A DNA stretch of 64,000 nt from Floccularia luteovirens (GCA_009739215.1 VSJF01000001.1:62001-126000); one strand, 5' to 3'. Positions 23,013 through 35,702 are shown, counted from the first letter of the stretch. The notes: generated from the sequence alone by a model not told the origin. Translations and numbers: made by a program.

Positions 23013-25620
23013 CTACGCCTCTTCCATACGTACCCACAATCCTCCCTTGTTAAAGAGAATAGGTCAATCAGCTTTTCAGCCAAACAGAAACTTAAGTACC
23101 TTTACATATATTATCAGGTGCACACCAGGCCACACCTTTTCCTTACCCTTCAAACCAGAGCAGCCTTTCCAACTTGCGGGAGGGATTGTTTCTTGCGGTT
23201 GCGCATCTTGAGCTAAAGTGAACTTAGAGAACTGTTGCAAAAGTCTAACCAGGAAGAACGACGATTCATGGTACGCGAACTGGACCACAAAAACATGTCT
23301 CGTGAGTGAAAGTCCAATTCCATAGATAGAGAGAAACCACACCTGTTGGCCTAAACATATCCTAGGGCCAGCATTGAAAGGGAGGAAGATATATGGGTTA
23401 GGCGTGAGGTACTTGTGTACACGTTCATCGAGGAAACGATCCGGATCAAATTCCTCAGCTGTAAGATAATATTGTTATTTAGCTTGAAATAAAATAGGAG
23501 AACTCAATCACCGTCAGGTCCCCAGAGATCTGTACGGCGGTGCATCAGGAAGACGCTAGACAAGCAACTACGCGGAAGTCAGTTTGATTCTCCTATGACA
23601 TGGGATGTGACACACTTGGTATTCGCGGGAATATATATCGGTTTCGAGCCTGGGGTTTTGGACGTCCACACAGTGGGTTTGTTTGATGTACTGATATACA
23701 ACAATCAAAATTTCGGAAATGTCTGGCGTTGACGTCAGTACGCACCGAGTATTCAATGGCCTGGTGTGTGTGTACATTTGGTTATTCATTTTGGAAATCG
23801 GATATAAATTAGACATACACAGGGGGATATAATCTCAGCACCTCTTGATCAAACGTTAACAAATTATCGAGTAGGCAATTCGACATAGACTCACCATTGA
23901 TGAAAGCTCTCAGGTACTTCATCTCACGCATGTCATCATAAGTGGGTCGATTAGTCGGTCCTACTCTGGCCAAGATCTCTTCTCGCAAACGTCGTGTTAT
24001 TTCGGGGTGTTCAGCCATCATATACAAGGCAAATGTCAAGGTGGATGCTGTCTTTTAGGTGCCAAATCATGAGAAACAAATCGACCTATACTTCGTTAGA
24101 CGTACCGTGTCCCGTCCAGCAACAAGAAGGTTCACAAGCTTTGGGAAGGGGTTAACATATATCATGGCCGAATCCAAGGTAATCTATTTACCTCATCTTT
24201 AATGACAGTAGTGTCTGACAGATACGGTTAGAAATATATCATAGGATTAATGAATGCAAATACCTTGAGTATTATTGATCAAATGATCTAGGAGATTTCC
24301 TGATTCCTCCTCATCAACGAACTCTCCATCCCTTCCTGCACTTTTCCTCGCAATGGCTTTTTCCAACGCTGGGTCAATAAATTCATCTATAACTTTCCTG
24401 TGGGGCTTGATTTTATCAGACCAAAATTCTGTAAGCGGCCAGATTGGTCCATTTCGGAATCGCAAAGCGAGTTGATACTGGCTGGCGACGAATGCTTTAA
24501 CAAACGCATTCGAAGGATGGTTCAAAAATTCAGGAGAGTTGGTAACCAGGGCATTTTCGGGGTAAGGCAATCCAGCAGAAATCGAGCATACGTCGTGTCC
24601 GAAAAGGAATTCCGTGGCAGAGTCAAGCGTGAATCTAGAAACCAAATCCTGGATGTTTGTTATGTTCACATATCTCGTCTATCAAATCATAACAGTTTTA
24701 CCTGGAAGTCAATTGGATAACCATCGGCAAGTCTATCCTTGGCTTGAATCAGAACGTCATCGGCGTGTTTTCCAAATATTTCGAAATCGCTGATGCGTTC
24801 TCTGCTGAAAAATGGACGGGTGATCGACCTGTGGAATTTCCACATATCGCCTGTACATGCTCTCAGATGGGTATAATGTGGAAAGTGAATGGTTTAGACC
24901 ATACCATCTGAATTGAAGACACCCGTGCCAAGTAGGGAGAAAAACTGGTCAAATGCAACCGGTCCTGACAAAGCTAAGAATTCAATTCCGATGTGTAAAA
25001 AACCTAGACCCCACCTCTGACAAAGCAGTCAAACTGGGTTGCAAAGATCGCCTTGTAATTGGTAATATAATATATGAGTTGTTGCTCTAAATCTATCACC
25101 AGAGCTTACTTTCACATAGTCAGGCTCGAAAGTCACAATCTGTCATAGTTTATCAGTATCGAAGAATTAGAATATTTTGCACATTATTCACCATGTCCTC
25201 AGAGGGGAGTCGGAGTTCGTACGTGTTGCCATATTGCTCACGCCAGTCATTGAACACATCAGCTGGTCTAGTGTATCAGGATATTATCAAGTGCACTCTG
25301 ATATAGTACTTACCCACATATCCGGTTTTGTAGCTGGCGACGCTGGCTTTCAACAGCGCATAGCCTGATGACTCTACGTGGGGTGCCTGCACTGCGCCCA
25401 AAGCAGCAGCATCACGCCGGTTACGGTATCGCTTGTACCGAAACCTACCAAAGACGACCATGGGTCTTGCCAACAGAGTAATTATGATTACTATCCATGT
25501 TGGAAAGATTATACCAGCTTGCTGTTGCAATATTCTGCAAAGAATATATGCGGTAGTAGAGGTGATGACGAAGGGTGGAGAGCTTTTGACGATATATCGT
25601 GGTCCTGGAGGTATTTCCAT
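23013..25620 (-). CDS. CYP63-like cytochrome P450, copy C (intact)
   Basis: Every exon joins in frame when spliced at GT...AG sites by hand, giving a full-length microsomal P450 from [20 protein letters not shown] (start 25620) to [10 protein letters not shown] (stop 23013). An N-terminal hydrophobic segment ([15 protein letters not shown]) is the membrane anchor. The I-helix reads [11 protein letters not shown] across an intron. The K-helix is [10 protein letters not shown], the PERF-like region FDPDRFLDE, and the heme loop [12 protein letters not shown], with the cysteine as iron ligand. At least thirteen short introns are present. The motif set resembles the CYP63 group of the CYP52 clan, which in wood-decay fungi oxidises alkanes, fatty acids and aromatics. 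That family-level call is from memory of the motifs, and substrate is unknown. It is the only undamaged member of the four copies in this window. Confidence 0.85.
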
Positions 25621-25686
25621 GATGGTTATATAACGAGATTTGAAGATAGCCAACCGAGAAAGTCTGAGTTCCAGGTATAAATAAGA

Positions 25687-26131
25687 GTTACCATGCATTA
25701 TTAAGGTAGTTGTCATCCCTGTCTCTGTGTGACTTACATATGCCCAAAATATATATGGAAAGCTTTTTTTGAGGACTCGATATGTCGAGTTATGTAGGAT
25801 ATTTATAACTTTGATCAATAGTAACCATTGGTGTAACATATTTTAAGTCTATCGAATCAGCCAATCCCGAGTCGTCACAAGAAAGCACATCTGATTAGTC
25901 ATGGTATGAGCGCTCAAGTGCTCACCGGCCACTGATATTGTGACGACTCGGGATTGGCAGATTCGATAGACTTAAAATATGTTACACCAATGGTTACTAT
26001 TGATCAAAGTTATAAATATCCTACATAACTCGACATATCGAGTCCTCAAAAAAAGCTTTCCATATATATTTTGGGCATATGTAAGTCACACAGAGACAGG
26101 GATGACAACTACCTTAATAATGCATGGTAAC
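25687..26131. mobile_element. Foldback hairpin element with 194-bp inverted arms
   Basis: The left arm (25687-25880) and right arm (25938-26131) are inverted copies of equal length. By eye they are identical apart from about one base (cagcc versus cagat/ctgcc near the inner end). The loop is 57 bases. The arms start gttaccatgcattattaagg and contain ccaaaatatatatggaaagc and gtaaccattggtgtaacata. There is no coding capacity. This structure fits a MITE or foldback transposon, or a fixed palindromic insertion. Because the arms are almost identical, it is either young or kept alike by gene conversion. It lies 66 bases upstream of the start of P450-C. Confidence 0.8.
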
Positions 26132-26504
26132 CCCATGGATATACAACTCATAACCAACTTAGATGCATGTAACTTAAGTTATCTGAGTTATCTTGGTATA
26201 TATACAGTATAGGAAGTAGTTACTTGAGTTAGGTTGCATGTGACCTGAGTTACCTCATTCATCTCAGTTATATATAGAAAAAGATTACTTGAGTTAGATG
26301 TTTGTAATGAAGATTATCTAAGTCACATCATTCCCGCTATGTAAATAGTCATGGGTCACTAAATATCACGTTTTCCCATGAAATCGGACCTGTGGGAAAA
26401 AATGTAAGCATTTGTAAGCATTATCTCAGCACCAGTAAACGTTACTAAACATTACTTAAGCAAACGTGTCACGCCTCAATGGAGCACTGCGGCACTAGTG
26501 CGTG
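26132..26504. other. Spacer with clustered CTTGAGTTA-like motifs
   Basis: This stretch lies between the hairpin element and the broken end of the truncated NLR copy. The motif (a)yttgagtta or its close variants occurs at about 26172, 26183, 26222, 26253 and 26287. Related inverted motifs occur at 5205-5245 next to the decayed hairpin. There is no gene. Confidence 0.45.
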
Positions 26505-27574
26505 GCCGGAGAGACCATTCAGTGATTTCTTGGAGTATTGCAATTCTGTGCCTGGCAGTGTTCCCGATTTCGTTGGATTGCATGCAGAAGAGTAGTAGGC
26601 GTTGACGTGTGGCAGCTCGTCAAGTGCTTTTTCGTTGACTGCAAAGTAAGCAATCAGTCAGCAGTCCCGATAGTCACAGCGAAGAGAACTCACGTTCTTG
26701 CTCTAGCTGTTGTTTACGCTCACGTTCCACACGTTCTATACACTCTCGCTCTAGTTGTTGATTACATTCTCGTTCTGCACGTTCTTGCTCTTGTTGTTTG
26801 CGCTCTCGTTCTGCGCGTACTCGCTCTTGTTGTGCAAGTTTTATTTCCTATGAATTCACATCAGAACAATTATCCAGCAACACAGACGAATCATACCCTG
26901 ATATCGTCCACAGTGCCATATATTATCATTTCGACAGTGATCGAACCTTGGACTTATGTCATACAACATTACAGAGAAGTCGATTATTATCCATGGAGGA
27001 AGATCATACCTGGAATCTCCTTCTTGCCTCGTCAATTCCTGATTCGATTTCTGATAACGTATCTGAATTCTTTTTGCGGAGCAGAATTCCGAGGAATCCT
27101 GTTTCAAGGTTCGTCGTGTCATCCATCAGATTTTTCAGGTCTCTGCGATCATCAAGTTATAAGCAAAGTATATGTTAGCCATGACGAAAACTCACTGTTC
27201 GAGAGTAGCCACCCTTTTCTTCAGTTCAGGTGAATTTACCAGACGGGTCCGTGTTTGATCATCGGTTCCCACAGAATTGGCCATTTCTGCTGTCTCCGTG
27301 ATTATCGATGCAAGTGCCTCTATATTTCTTGCTACTTCATTCCGTGTTTTTTGTTTCCTTCAGCAACCTGAACAACAAAATCATTTAATCATGCGTAGAG
27401 GTAAATCTATTATAGACATACCAAAATTGCACCAATGAGGTCAGATAATACTGAGGCAACAGCCTTCAACCCAGGGACAGGGACCAGGTTGAGCGGCTCC
27501 TTTGCCATATCAAGAGCGTCCTTTACCACAGTAAGAGTGTCAATGAGACGTTGATTTGTTTTGGATGAAGACAT
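26505..27574 (-). pseudogene. Truncated NLR copy (N-terminal half only)
   Basis: This copy is collinear with 17530-18574 of the intact NLR gene: start ATG at 27574 (MSSSKTNQRLIDTLTV), the same introns, and the charged coiled-coil exon near 26690-26840. It stops matching right after WSLR, about 18 residues before where the P-loop should be, so the whole NACHT and WD40 parts are absent. One adenine is missing from an A-run at about 27350 (AACAAAAAACACGG against AACAAAAAAACACG), which shifts the frame into a TAG. It is therefore doubly disabled. The coiled-coil exon is longer than in the intact gene. Confidence 0.8.
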
Positions 27575-27904
27575 TACTGGGACGGTCCTGAAAATGGGAG
27601 TGTTATTTCGATATCTCCGGCGACAACGAACAAGCTGGACGTACCGTGGTATAATTTCTTGACTATGGTAAGTATGGGTGTGAACCTGAGGAAGATAAGG
27701 TTATAAAGGGCAGTCTGCACAAGTCGGATTCGTTAGGCGGCTAGGGCAGCTTCGCATTGCTCATCACATCTCGTTTGACACTTTGTTTGTATTGTCGGTG
27801 TCCAAGATGTTGGTTATATAGAAAGATCACATGTGTTGCTGTGCATTGGTACTAATATACTGAACAAAAAGAAATAGATAAGTGACAAGTATATAGAATG
27901 TATG
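27575..27904 (-). promoter_or_regulatory. Upstream region of truncated NLR copy
   Basis: This is a copy of the NLR promoter region at 18575-18904, with small indels. It joins R4 at aacaacttactctgcg as the intact gene's region joins R3. Nothing else is visible in it. Confidence 0.4.
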
Positions 27905-29170
27905 AGTTTAAACAACTTACTCTGCGAACGTCCGGAAGGAGATTGTAAAGATCCAATCCGGAAACCAAATCATATTTCATTGGGAAATATGTTCCTTACG
28001 TATCTCTCTGGAAATACAAGCAGTGCGTGGTTTGGTTGTGAGAGTAACTTCAATGACACTAGGATGCAGTGATGACAACCTTCCTTTTTTGGATCTCACA
28101 ACAGTCAGTGTGCCCGGCAATAGTACAGTCATGGGTGCAATGCTATACCCACACGTGTTTTCATCTATCAGTCAAATTTAACCAACTTCTCTTTGGCGCT
28201 GGTACAATGGTGTGCATGTGGTGTGGTCGGGTGCGTGGTGATTGACACGACATGGGACTTGTCAATGGTGATCACACCTTATATAGGACAACTGAGAAGG
28301 TTAATAGCACCGTAGGTATGGAATCTTGAGGGTCTTCAGTTTGTGCGAGCAGTCAAGAGTAGTGCATTACAATTAACTCCTGAACCACGTACATAGGAGG
28401 TGACAGTTTGAGAGGCTAGTGTGGTTCAGTGTCTGTTTCAGTAGTTATGAACTGGGTGACAAGTGAATTGCTGCTTCAAAAGTTCCAGTTGAATGTGTTC
28501 GTTTGAGAAAATACTGTATTGCTTCTGATCGAGTTGCCAATTTTGGTGTGTACGCTTGGTTTTCTCTTATTCACCGACAACTCAGAACTTCGATCAACGA
28601 ATATGTTTCTATACTGTATGTATGTACATCATGCGGAAATAACGAGAAAAGTTGGTCCCTGTCTCATTTTCCCAAAAATACAATACACTATATACTGTAA
28701 GATAATCACAAAAACTAAATATATAAAGCGGTTTGGGTGGAGCGGAAGATGATTCGGGGCGGCGATAGAATTGGGAACTGTCAGAACGTGTATATTGAGC
28801 ATTAAACCAACTATAAAACGCTGTCTTGGGGAGGGATGAATAGAAAAAGATTTACAAGATTCAAGCACGAAAACATTGGATCAAGAAGAAAATACTGAAA
28901 TCACATAACAACAAATATCATCAAGATTCGTGAATAACGTAAGGAAACAATGATGGGGCAGTGGAAAAGAAACGCCTGTCAAAAGCATGTACTTGACATC
29001 GTTGAAATGCAGTGGTCGGGCGTGGATACGACGTGATTGGAATACGTGATACGATAGAAAAAAATTTGAGAGCCAAGCCCAATTACTGATGTGTTGGCGT
29101 AGATGTATGAATGCGAGGATGATGAAAAGGGATTGCATATTAAAGATCCAGAGATTCGAGCATAGTTTCC
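27905..29170 (-). repeat. Dispersed repeat R, copy R4
   Basis: This is the most complete R copy adjoining an NLR promoter. It includes the roughly 285-base part missing from R3 (27925-28200) and the outer part missing from R2. The outer end reads LAFIHLRQHISNWAWLSNFF on minus, a cousin of the R3 reading. It bounds the repeat-rich half of the window. Confidence 0.75.
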
Positions 29171-29617
29171 GGGAGATTTGTTCGAAAGAGACGCCGGAAG
29201 GAGTAGACGTCCAATTCTCCGTTCGATAGTCTTAGCTAGCTTGAAAGTAGGCGATGTAACTCTAAGAAATGACTAGTTTGATTTACTGTTGGGTACTGTA
29301 GGTCTAGATCTATTGTGTTTACTCTTCATCACATTATTCAAGATTGATTAGATTGTACGCGCACGCGCACGCACATGTTTCCTTTCACCTATGTTAAATT
29401 TTCCTTTGTCTAGACTACTGTTTCCTGTAATTCCTTTCCATCACTCTTTCACTTGCTACCTAATACCACTCGAGCTTGCATACCCTTTTGTTATACATCG
29501 CATTCAACGCGCTCAGAACCATAGCCGAGGACAACTAAGTTTCAAATCCACACTCCGTTACCCTTCGTCCCTACCGGACTCACAGGGGTTACCCACCCTA
29601 CAGTATATTCCATTAAA
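29171..29617. other. Spacer at the edge of the repeat region
   Basis: I see no supported gene. A short alternating cgcacgcgcacgcac run occurs near 29357. A plus-strand open frame (29391-29621) has no motif. This probably includes the 3' flank of the kinase-like gene. Confidence 0.35.
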
Positions 29618-30559
29618 CTAACATCCTCTGAACGGTAATACTATTTCTGAGAATATATACTCCAACATCGCAATATCATGCACAGGCATTATGAGTTTGA
29701 CATCCTCAACATCCTCCGATCCCCAAAGACCTGATCCTGTAAAGACATTCATTGGATAACGCACTGCCTCAAACATGTCAGCCCAGTCAAAGTCGACAAC
29801 CATCACCCCCGGTTCACCATCCCTCCGAATCAGGATATTATTGTCACGGATATCACCATGTACAAACTTGGCTCGGTGAAGTTCATCTAGCTTGTTCTTC
29901 AGCAGTTTGTAAATATCTGAAGCGCGACCATGAGTCATCTTCATTCTCATTTCGTGGAAGACGATGTATTCCTCGTCGATCGCATTCATGACAACGACTG
30001 TCCATCCACCACCGATACTCTCGAAACCCTTTAGCTTGGGAGCGATGCCCATTTCGACGCATTTCTCATAAACGTCTTTCGAGTACCGGCGAACAAACTT
30101 GACGCAAATCCTCTCCTTCGTTTGGATTTCGGCAATAAACACTAGCTTGTCTGGATCCACTTGGGAGAGGTACTTGAAACACTTCTTAGTCTGACTCTCA
30201 AAGCAAGTGTAATGGTAGGTGTCGGGAAAATTTAGATTTGGATAACCGTCGAGAAATGCGGGTTCATTCAATTCCGAGTAGAGTTCTTGCAATGACTCTA
30301 TGGCCCCCTTCCATGCACCAAAGTGACGAGCAATAGGTGTGAGTGCATCATTATCCGTACGATGGCAAAACAGAGGCAAAGCAGGTGTAAGCACTTGATA
30401 AATGGGGTCGATCCAGCCAAACAACACCGGAAAAGCTGATCGGTGCACCTGAGAATGTCATGTCAGCACAGTCGCCTCAGGTATTCTGTCCTTACCAAAG
30501 AGAGTAACTATAATGCTCCTGAGATCGGCAGGGAATTTGTTAAAGTAGGTAGGCTTCAT
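29618..30559 (-). CDS. Basidiomycete kinase-like domain protein
   Basis: There are two exons. Exon 1 is 30496-30559 (MKPTYFNKFPADLRSIIVTL). The in-frame acceptor lies inside the long open frame at 30435, giving LFAFPVLFGWIDP, and the stop is at 29618. The protein is about 293 residues. The catalytic loop reads HGDIRDNNILI, and the metal-binding DFG position reads VVDFDWA, as in aminoglycoside-kinase-like and FunK1-like fungal families rather than classical Ser/Thr kinases. FVRRYSKDVYEKC and KLKGFESIGGGWTVVVM fit the N-lobe, but no glycine-rich loop is clear. Substrate unknown. Such genes are expanded in agaricomycetes. The neighbouring genes give no functional hint. Confidence 0.7.
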
Positions 30560-31061
30560 GAGTATTTATGATTTTGTTTTGATTCTGTTTGAAGGAGTAG
30601 CTTGACGTAGAGTTGTCAGTATACAACTGAAACTAGCTGATAATCTTTTTATTTTTTTAGAAACCTCTGCTTACGTATACCCACATAACTATACTTATTG
30701 GGAGAACCTTACCGGCATAACCATCCTCAAACCAAGCAAGGGAAATCTCTCAGTCAATCGGAATAATCGAAATCTTACAACAACAAATTAATTCCTATAA
30801 TTATTGAAAAAGAGATCGAACTAACCCGAGCCGCCTTCGCAAAAAATGAGTAGTCGAGCTACTCACCGCCTCTGTGTGTGAGTTAGACTGTATTATAATT
30901 ATAGGCGGTCACTTCTCCCCCACGATCTTGTGATGCACTACTTTTGCTACTCATGAACATGTATATTCAGCAGATTGATAATAAAAAATAGTTAAAAATA
31001 CATGTCACGACAGGTCCTCTTTCCATTTCCCTCGCTCTTCCCCGCTCAGGAAACAATACAA
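30560..31061. other. Intergenic region
   Basis: No gene was recognised. The region is AT-rich and contains the 5' flank of the kinase-like gene and the 3' flank of the PEBP gene. Confidence 0.35.
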
Positions 31062-32569
<1,508 letters not shown>

Positions 32570-35301
32570 ATGAAGCTGTCAACTTCATCTGCGCTGCTCA
32601 CGCTCTTAGCGTCTATTGTCACTGGCAGAGCTGTACCTCATGAGTCTGCATCCCTCGATGTTCGCGCGCCTACTGGCACGAAGACCGTCATCATACAGAT
32701 GTTTGAATGGAGTTGGAACAGCGTCGCTGCAGAATGCACCAACTTCATCGGTCCCGCTGGATATGGCTTTGTGCAAGGTAATTTTTCAATCATCCCTCCT
32801 TCGCAAAGCTTCATTGCTGAGGTCCGGTCACCACTTCAGTCAGCCCGCCTCAAGAACACATCGCCGGTACCCAATGGTGGACGGATTACCAACCTGTTTC
32901 GTATACCTTGACCTCCAAACGTGGAAATCGCGCTCAGTTCCAAAAGTTAGTGTCTGTTACTCCGCTTTCCTAGATGACTTTCCAACTTGTCGAATAGCAT
33001 GGTCAATGTATGCCACACCGCTGGTGTCAAGGTCATAGCAGGTCAGGCATCTGATTTTTGCGGCGCATGGGTTCCAGTAACCAACCGGAAGTTTAGATAC
33101 CCTTTTGAACCACATGGCAGGTGTAGACTCTGGGACCGGCGTTGGTGGAAGCGCTTTCACACATTATAATTATCCTGGAATTTATCAAGTTCAAGTGAGT
33201 ATTACCATTTCTTATGGAGCATCACCTGACCCCTTCTTCTGCCATGTTTGCTGATCTTCTCTCCATGGTGATAGGACTTCCATCATTGTGGACTAGAGCC
33301 TGGTGATGATATTGTTAATTATAGTAATAGAGTTGAAGTTCAAACATGCGAACTTGTGAATCTTGCCGAGTGAGGCTTCTTTCTTATTGTATTGGAGATG
33401 TCACCAGCTCATCACTTCTCAAACCTATCTTATTCAGTCTTGCGACAGACACGGAATATGTTCGGGGGAGACTCGCGCAATACGTCAACGATCTTCTCTC
33501 TCTCGGAGTTGACGGCCTGCGGCTAGACGCTGCGAAACGTACATTTCTTTTTTTGTGATAAGGTGTTCAGATTCTAATTGAGATTGTTTTAGATATGCCC
33601 TCAGGTGATATCAGCAATATACTGGGTAGATTAACAAGGAGGCCCTTATATCACCCAGGAAGTTATATGGGGATCTGGCGAACCTATCCAGCCTTCTGAA
33701 TATGTAACTAACGGTCGGTCAATTGTCCCCTCCATGTGGTACAATAATTGCTGATATTCCTGCTTAGGCGATGTCCAAGAGTAAGATCAACTTCACTGCA
33801 GGATGGGAAGCTGTATGCTGACAACTTGGTTCTTACAGATTCAGATACACGACTGCAATAAAGAATGCCTTCTTAGGAGGAGGTAATTTCAAGCCTGCAG
33901 AACCTTGATAATCAAGGTACATATCTCTTGTTATGCGGATTTCTGATTGATCGTAGGGTACTCACCTACTACCATAATAGGATGGGTGCCAGGCAGCTCT
34001 GCTAATGTTTTTGTTGCAAATCATGATACGGAGAGAGTGAGTATTTATAGCAAACTTTCTCCTAGGGTCCATTAATAACATTCTAACTGTATAGAATGAT
34101 GGTTCTCTCAATATCAACTCGCCATCTAACACATACATAACATCCACGATCTTTTCTCTGGCGCACTCTTATGGAACTCCCACCATTCTTTCAAGTTATT
34201 CCGGTTTTACCAATACTGATGCTGGTGCACCTAACGGCGGTGAGTTCTAAATGTCTCTGTAAAGATAAAACAACTTGGTTAAATCCTTTTTCTTCCTTCT
34301 TCAACAGGTGCTGGCACATGCTCTACAACTGGTGGAAGCAATGGGTGGCTCTGCCAGCATAGATTTATTGCCATATCTGGGATGGTTGGCTTCAGAAACA
34401 ACGTCGGTACCGCAGCCATCACCAACTGGGTATCACCACAATCCCAACAAATCGCTTTCGGAAGAGGTAGGATCCCTATTTTCATATTCCTTCGGCTCAA
34501 TTGCTTAACTTGTTCCAGGTTCCGCAGGATTTGTAGCCATAAACAATGCAGATTCAGCATGGACAGCCACTTTCACGACCACCTATGGCTGCAGGATCTT
34601 ATTGCGACGTCATCACCGGAAAGAGCTCTGGCAGTACATGCACCGGTGCATCGTAAGTACTTTCAGTAAAACTAAAAGCGCTTGGAATACTAAGTTACGA
34701 AATAGCTTCACGGTTTCAGGAGGCAAATTCACTGCTACAGTTCCGGCCCGCAGCGCCATCGCCATTCATACAGGTTCAAAAGGAACTGGCACGACCACCG
34801 GCGGGGCGGGGCGGAAGTACATCAGCTTGCAGTAACGTTCCAGGAGACTGCAACTACTGTCTTGGGAGAGGTTCGTTGCATATGCTACTCAATTCTACTC
34901 CCCCGAATTAGAACTTGATGCTGTTTAGAACGTCTTCCTCGTGGGAAGTATTTCACAACTGGGAACATGGGCTCCAGAATCTTCAGTATGAGCACATCCT
35001 TCATGAATCCCAGTAATTGCCTGAGCTGATATATGTCCATCAGATTGCCCTTTCTTCAGCTTCTTATCCTGTGTGGACGGTGACGGTTCCTTTGCCGGCA
35101 AACACAGTATTCCAGTATAAATTCATACGCAAGGAATCAGATGGAAGTGTAAGTTATCAAACTATTATGCCCCCGCAGTAGCACACTTTGTCTAACTTTC
35201 TTTGGGGGGGGGGGTTGTAGGTTGTTTGGGAATCTGACCCTAATCGACAAGCTACTGTTGTTGCCTCTGGTTCTCAAACAATTTCTTCAACTTGGAGATA
35301 A
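32570..35301 (+). pseudogene. Secreted GH13 alpha-amylase with CBM20, frameshifted
   Basis: A signal peptide (MKLSTSSALLTLLASIVTGRA) leads into MFEWSWNSVAAECTNFIGP. After splicing come HTAGVKVIADTLLNHMAG, the catalytic nucleophile region [13 protein letters not shown], the acid/base ITQEVIWGSG and the third acidic site FVANHDTERND, all as in GH13. A Thr/Gly linker is followed by a CBM20 starch-binding domain (VTFQETATTVLGENVFLVGS to VVWESDPNRQATVVASGSQT), with the stop at 35301. The role would be extracellular starch hydrolysis. About ten introns are present. Three places break the frame: an extra base near 33883 (GGAGGTAATTTC), one near 34587 (ACCACCTATGGCTGC) and one in the G-rich run near 34805. 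The domains are otherwise well conserved. It is therefore either a very young pseudogene or an intact gene with sequencing errors. Confidence 0.8.
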
Positions 35302-35702
35302 AACACTTGTTTTAATATATTCAATCAATGTTCCTGTAGCTTTGCTGGTACTATCATCCTTGATATACGTGTTTTTTATTTGTTACTTGAAATTATATAT
35401 GTAGATGAGTTGAGGATGATAAATACATTTACGTGTTGTTATAAATATTTTGATGAATGAGGTTCGTAAATATCATACCATCCAATTACTTGTTCAAAAG
35501 CAAGTCAATGACCACTTCAACTATGGTCTTTATCCTAGTTAAAACGACTGATTACAAGAAGTCAATGACATCACCACAAATTGCAATATGCAGCAGGCCC
35601 ACTAGATGACAGACCTTGTGATCGAAGATGAAGGAGGTCAAGCACTATTAACATATGCCCCATTGACAAAAGTCACCCATCCAAGAAAACGAGCCTTTTT
35701 TA
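35302..35702. other. Convergent intergenic region
   Basis: This is the 3' flank shared by the amylase gene (plus) and the small coiled-coil gene (minus). No gene was recognised in it. Confidence 0.4.

Noticed and set aside
30430..30450. Start of the kinase-like gene at a GTG near 30448
   Set aside because: An ATG exon at 30496-30559 joins in frame through an acceptor at 30435, which gives a better fungal gene model.
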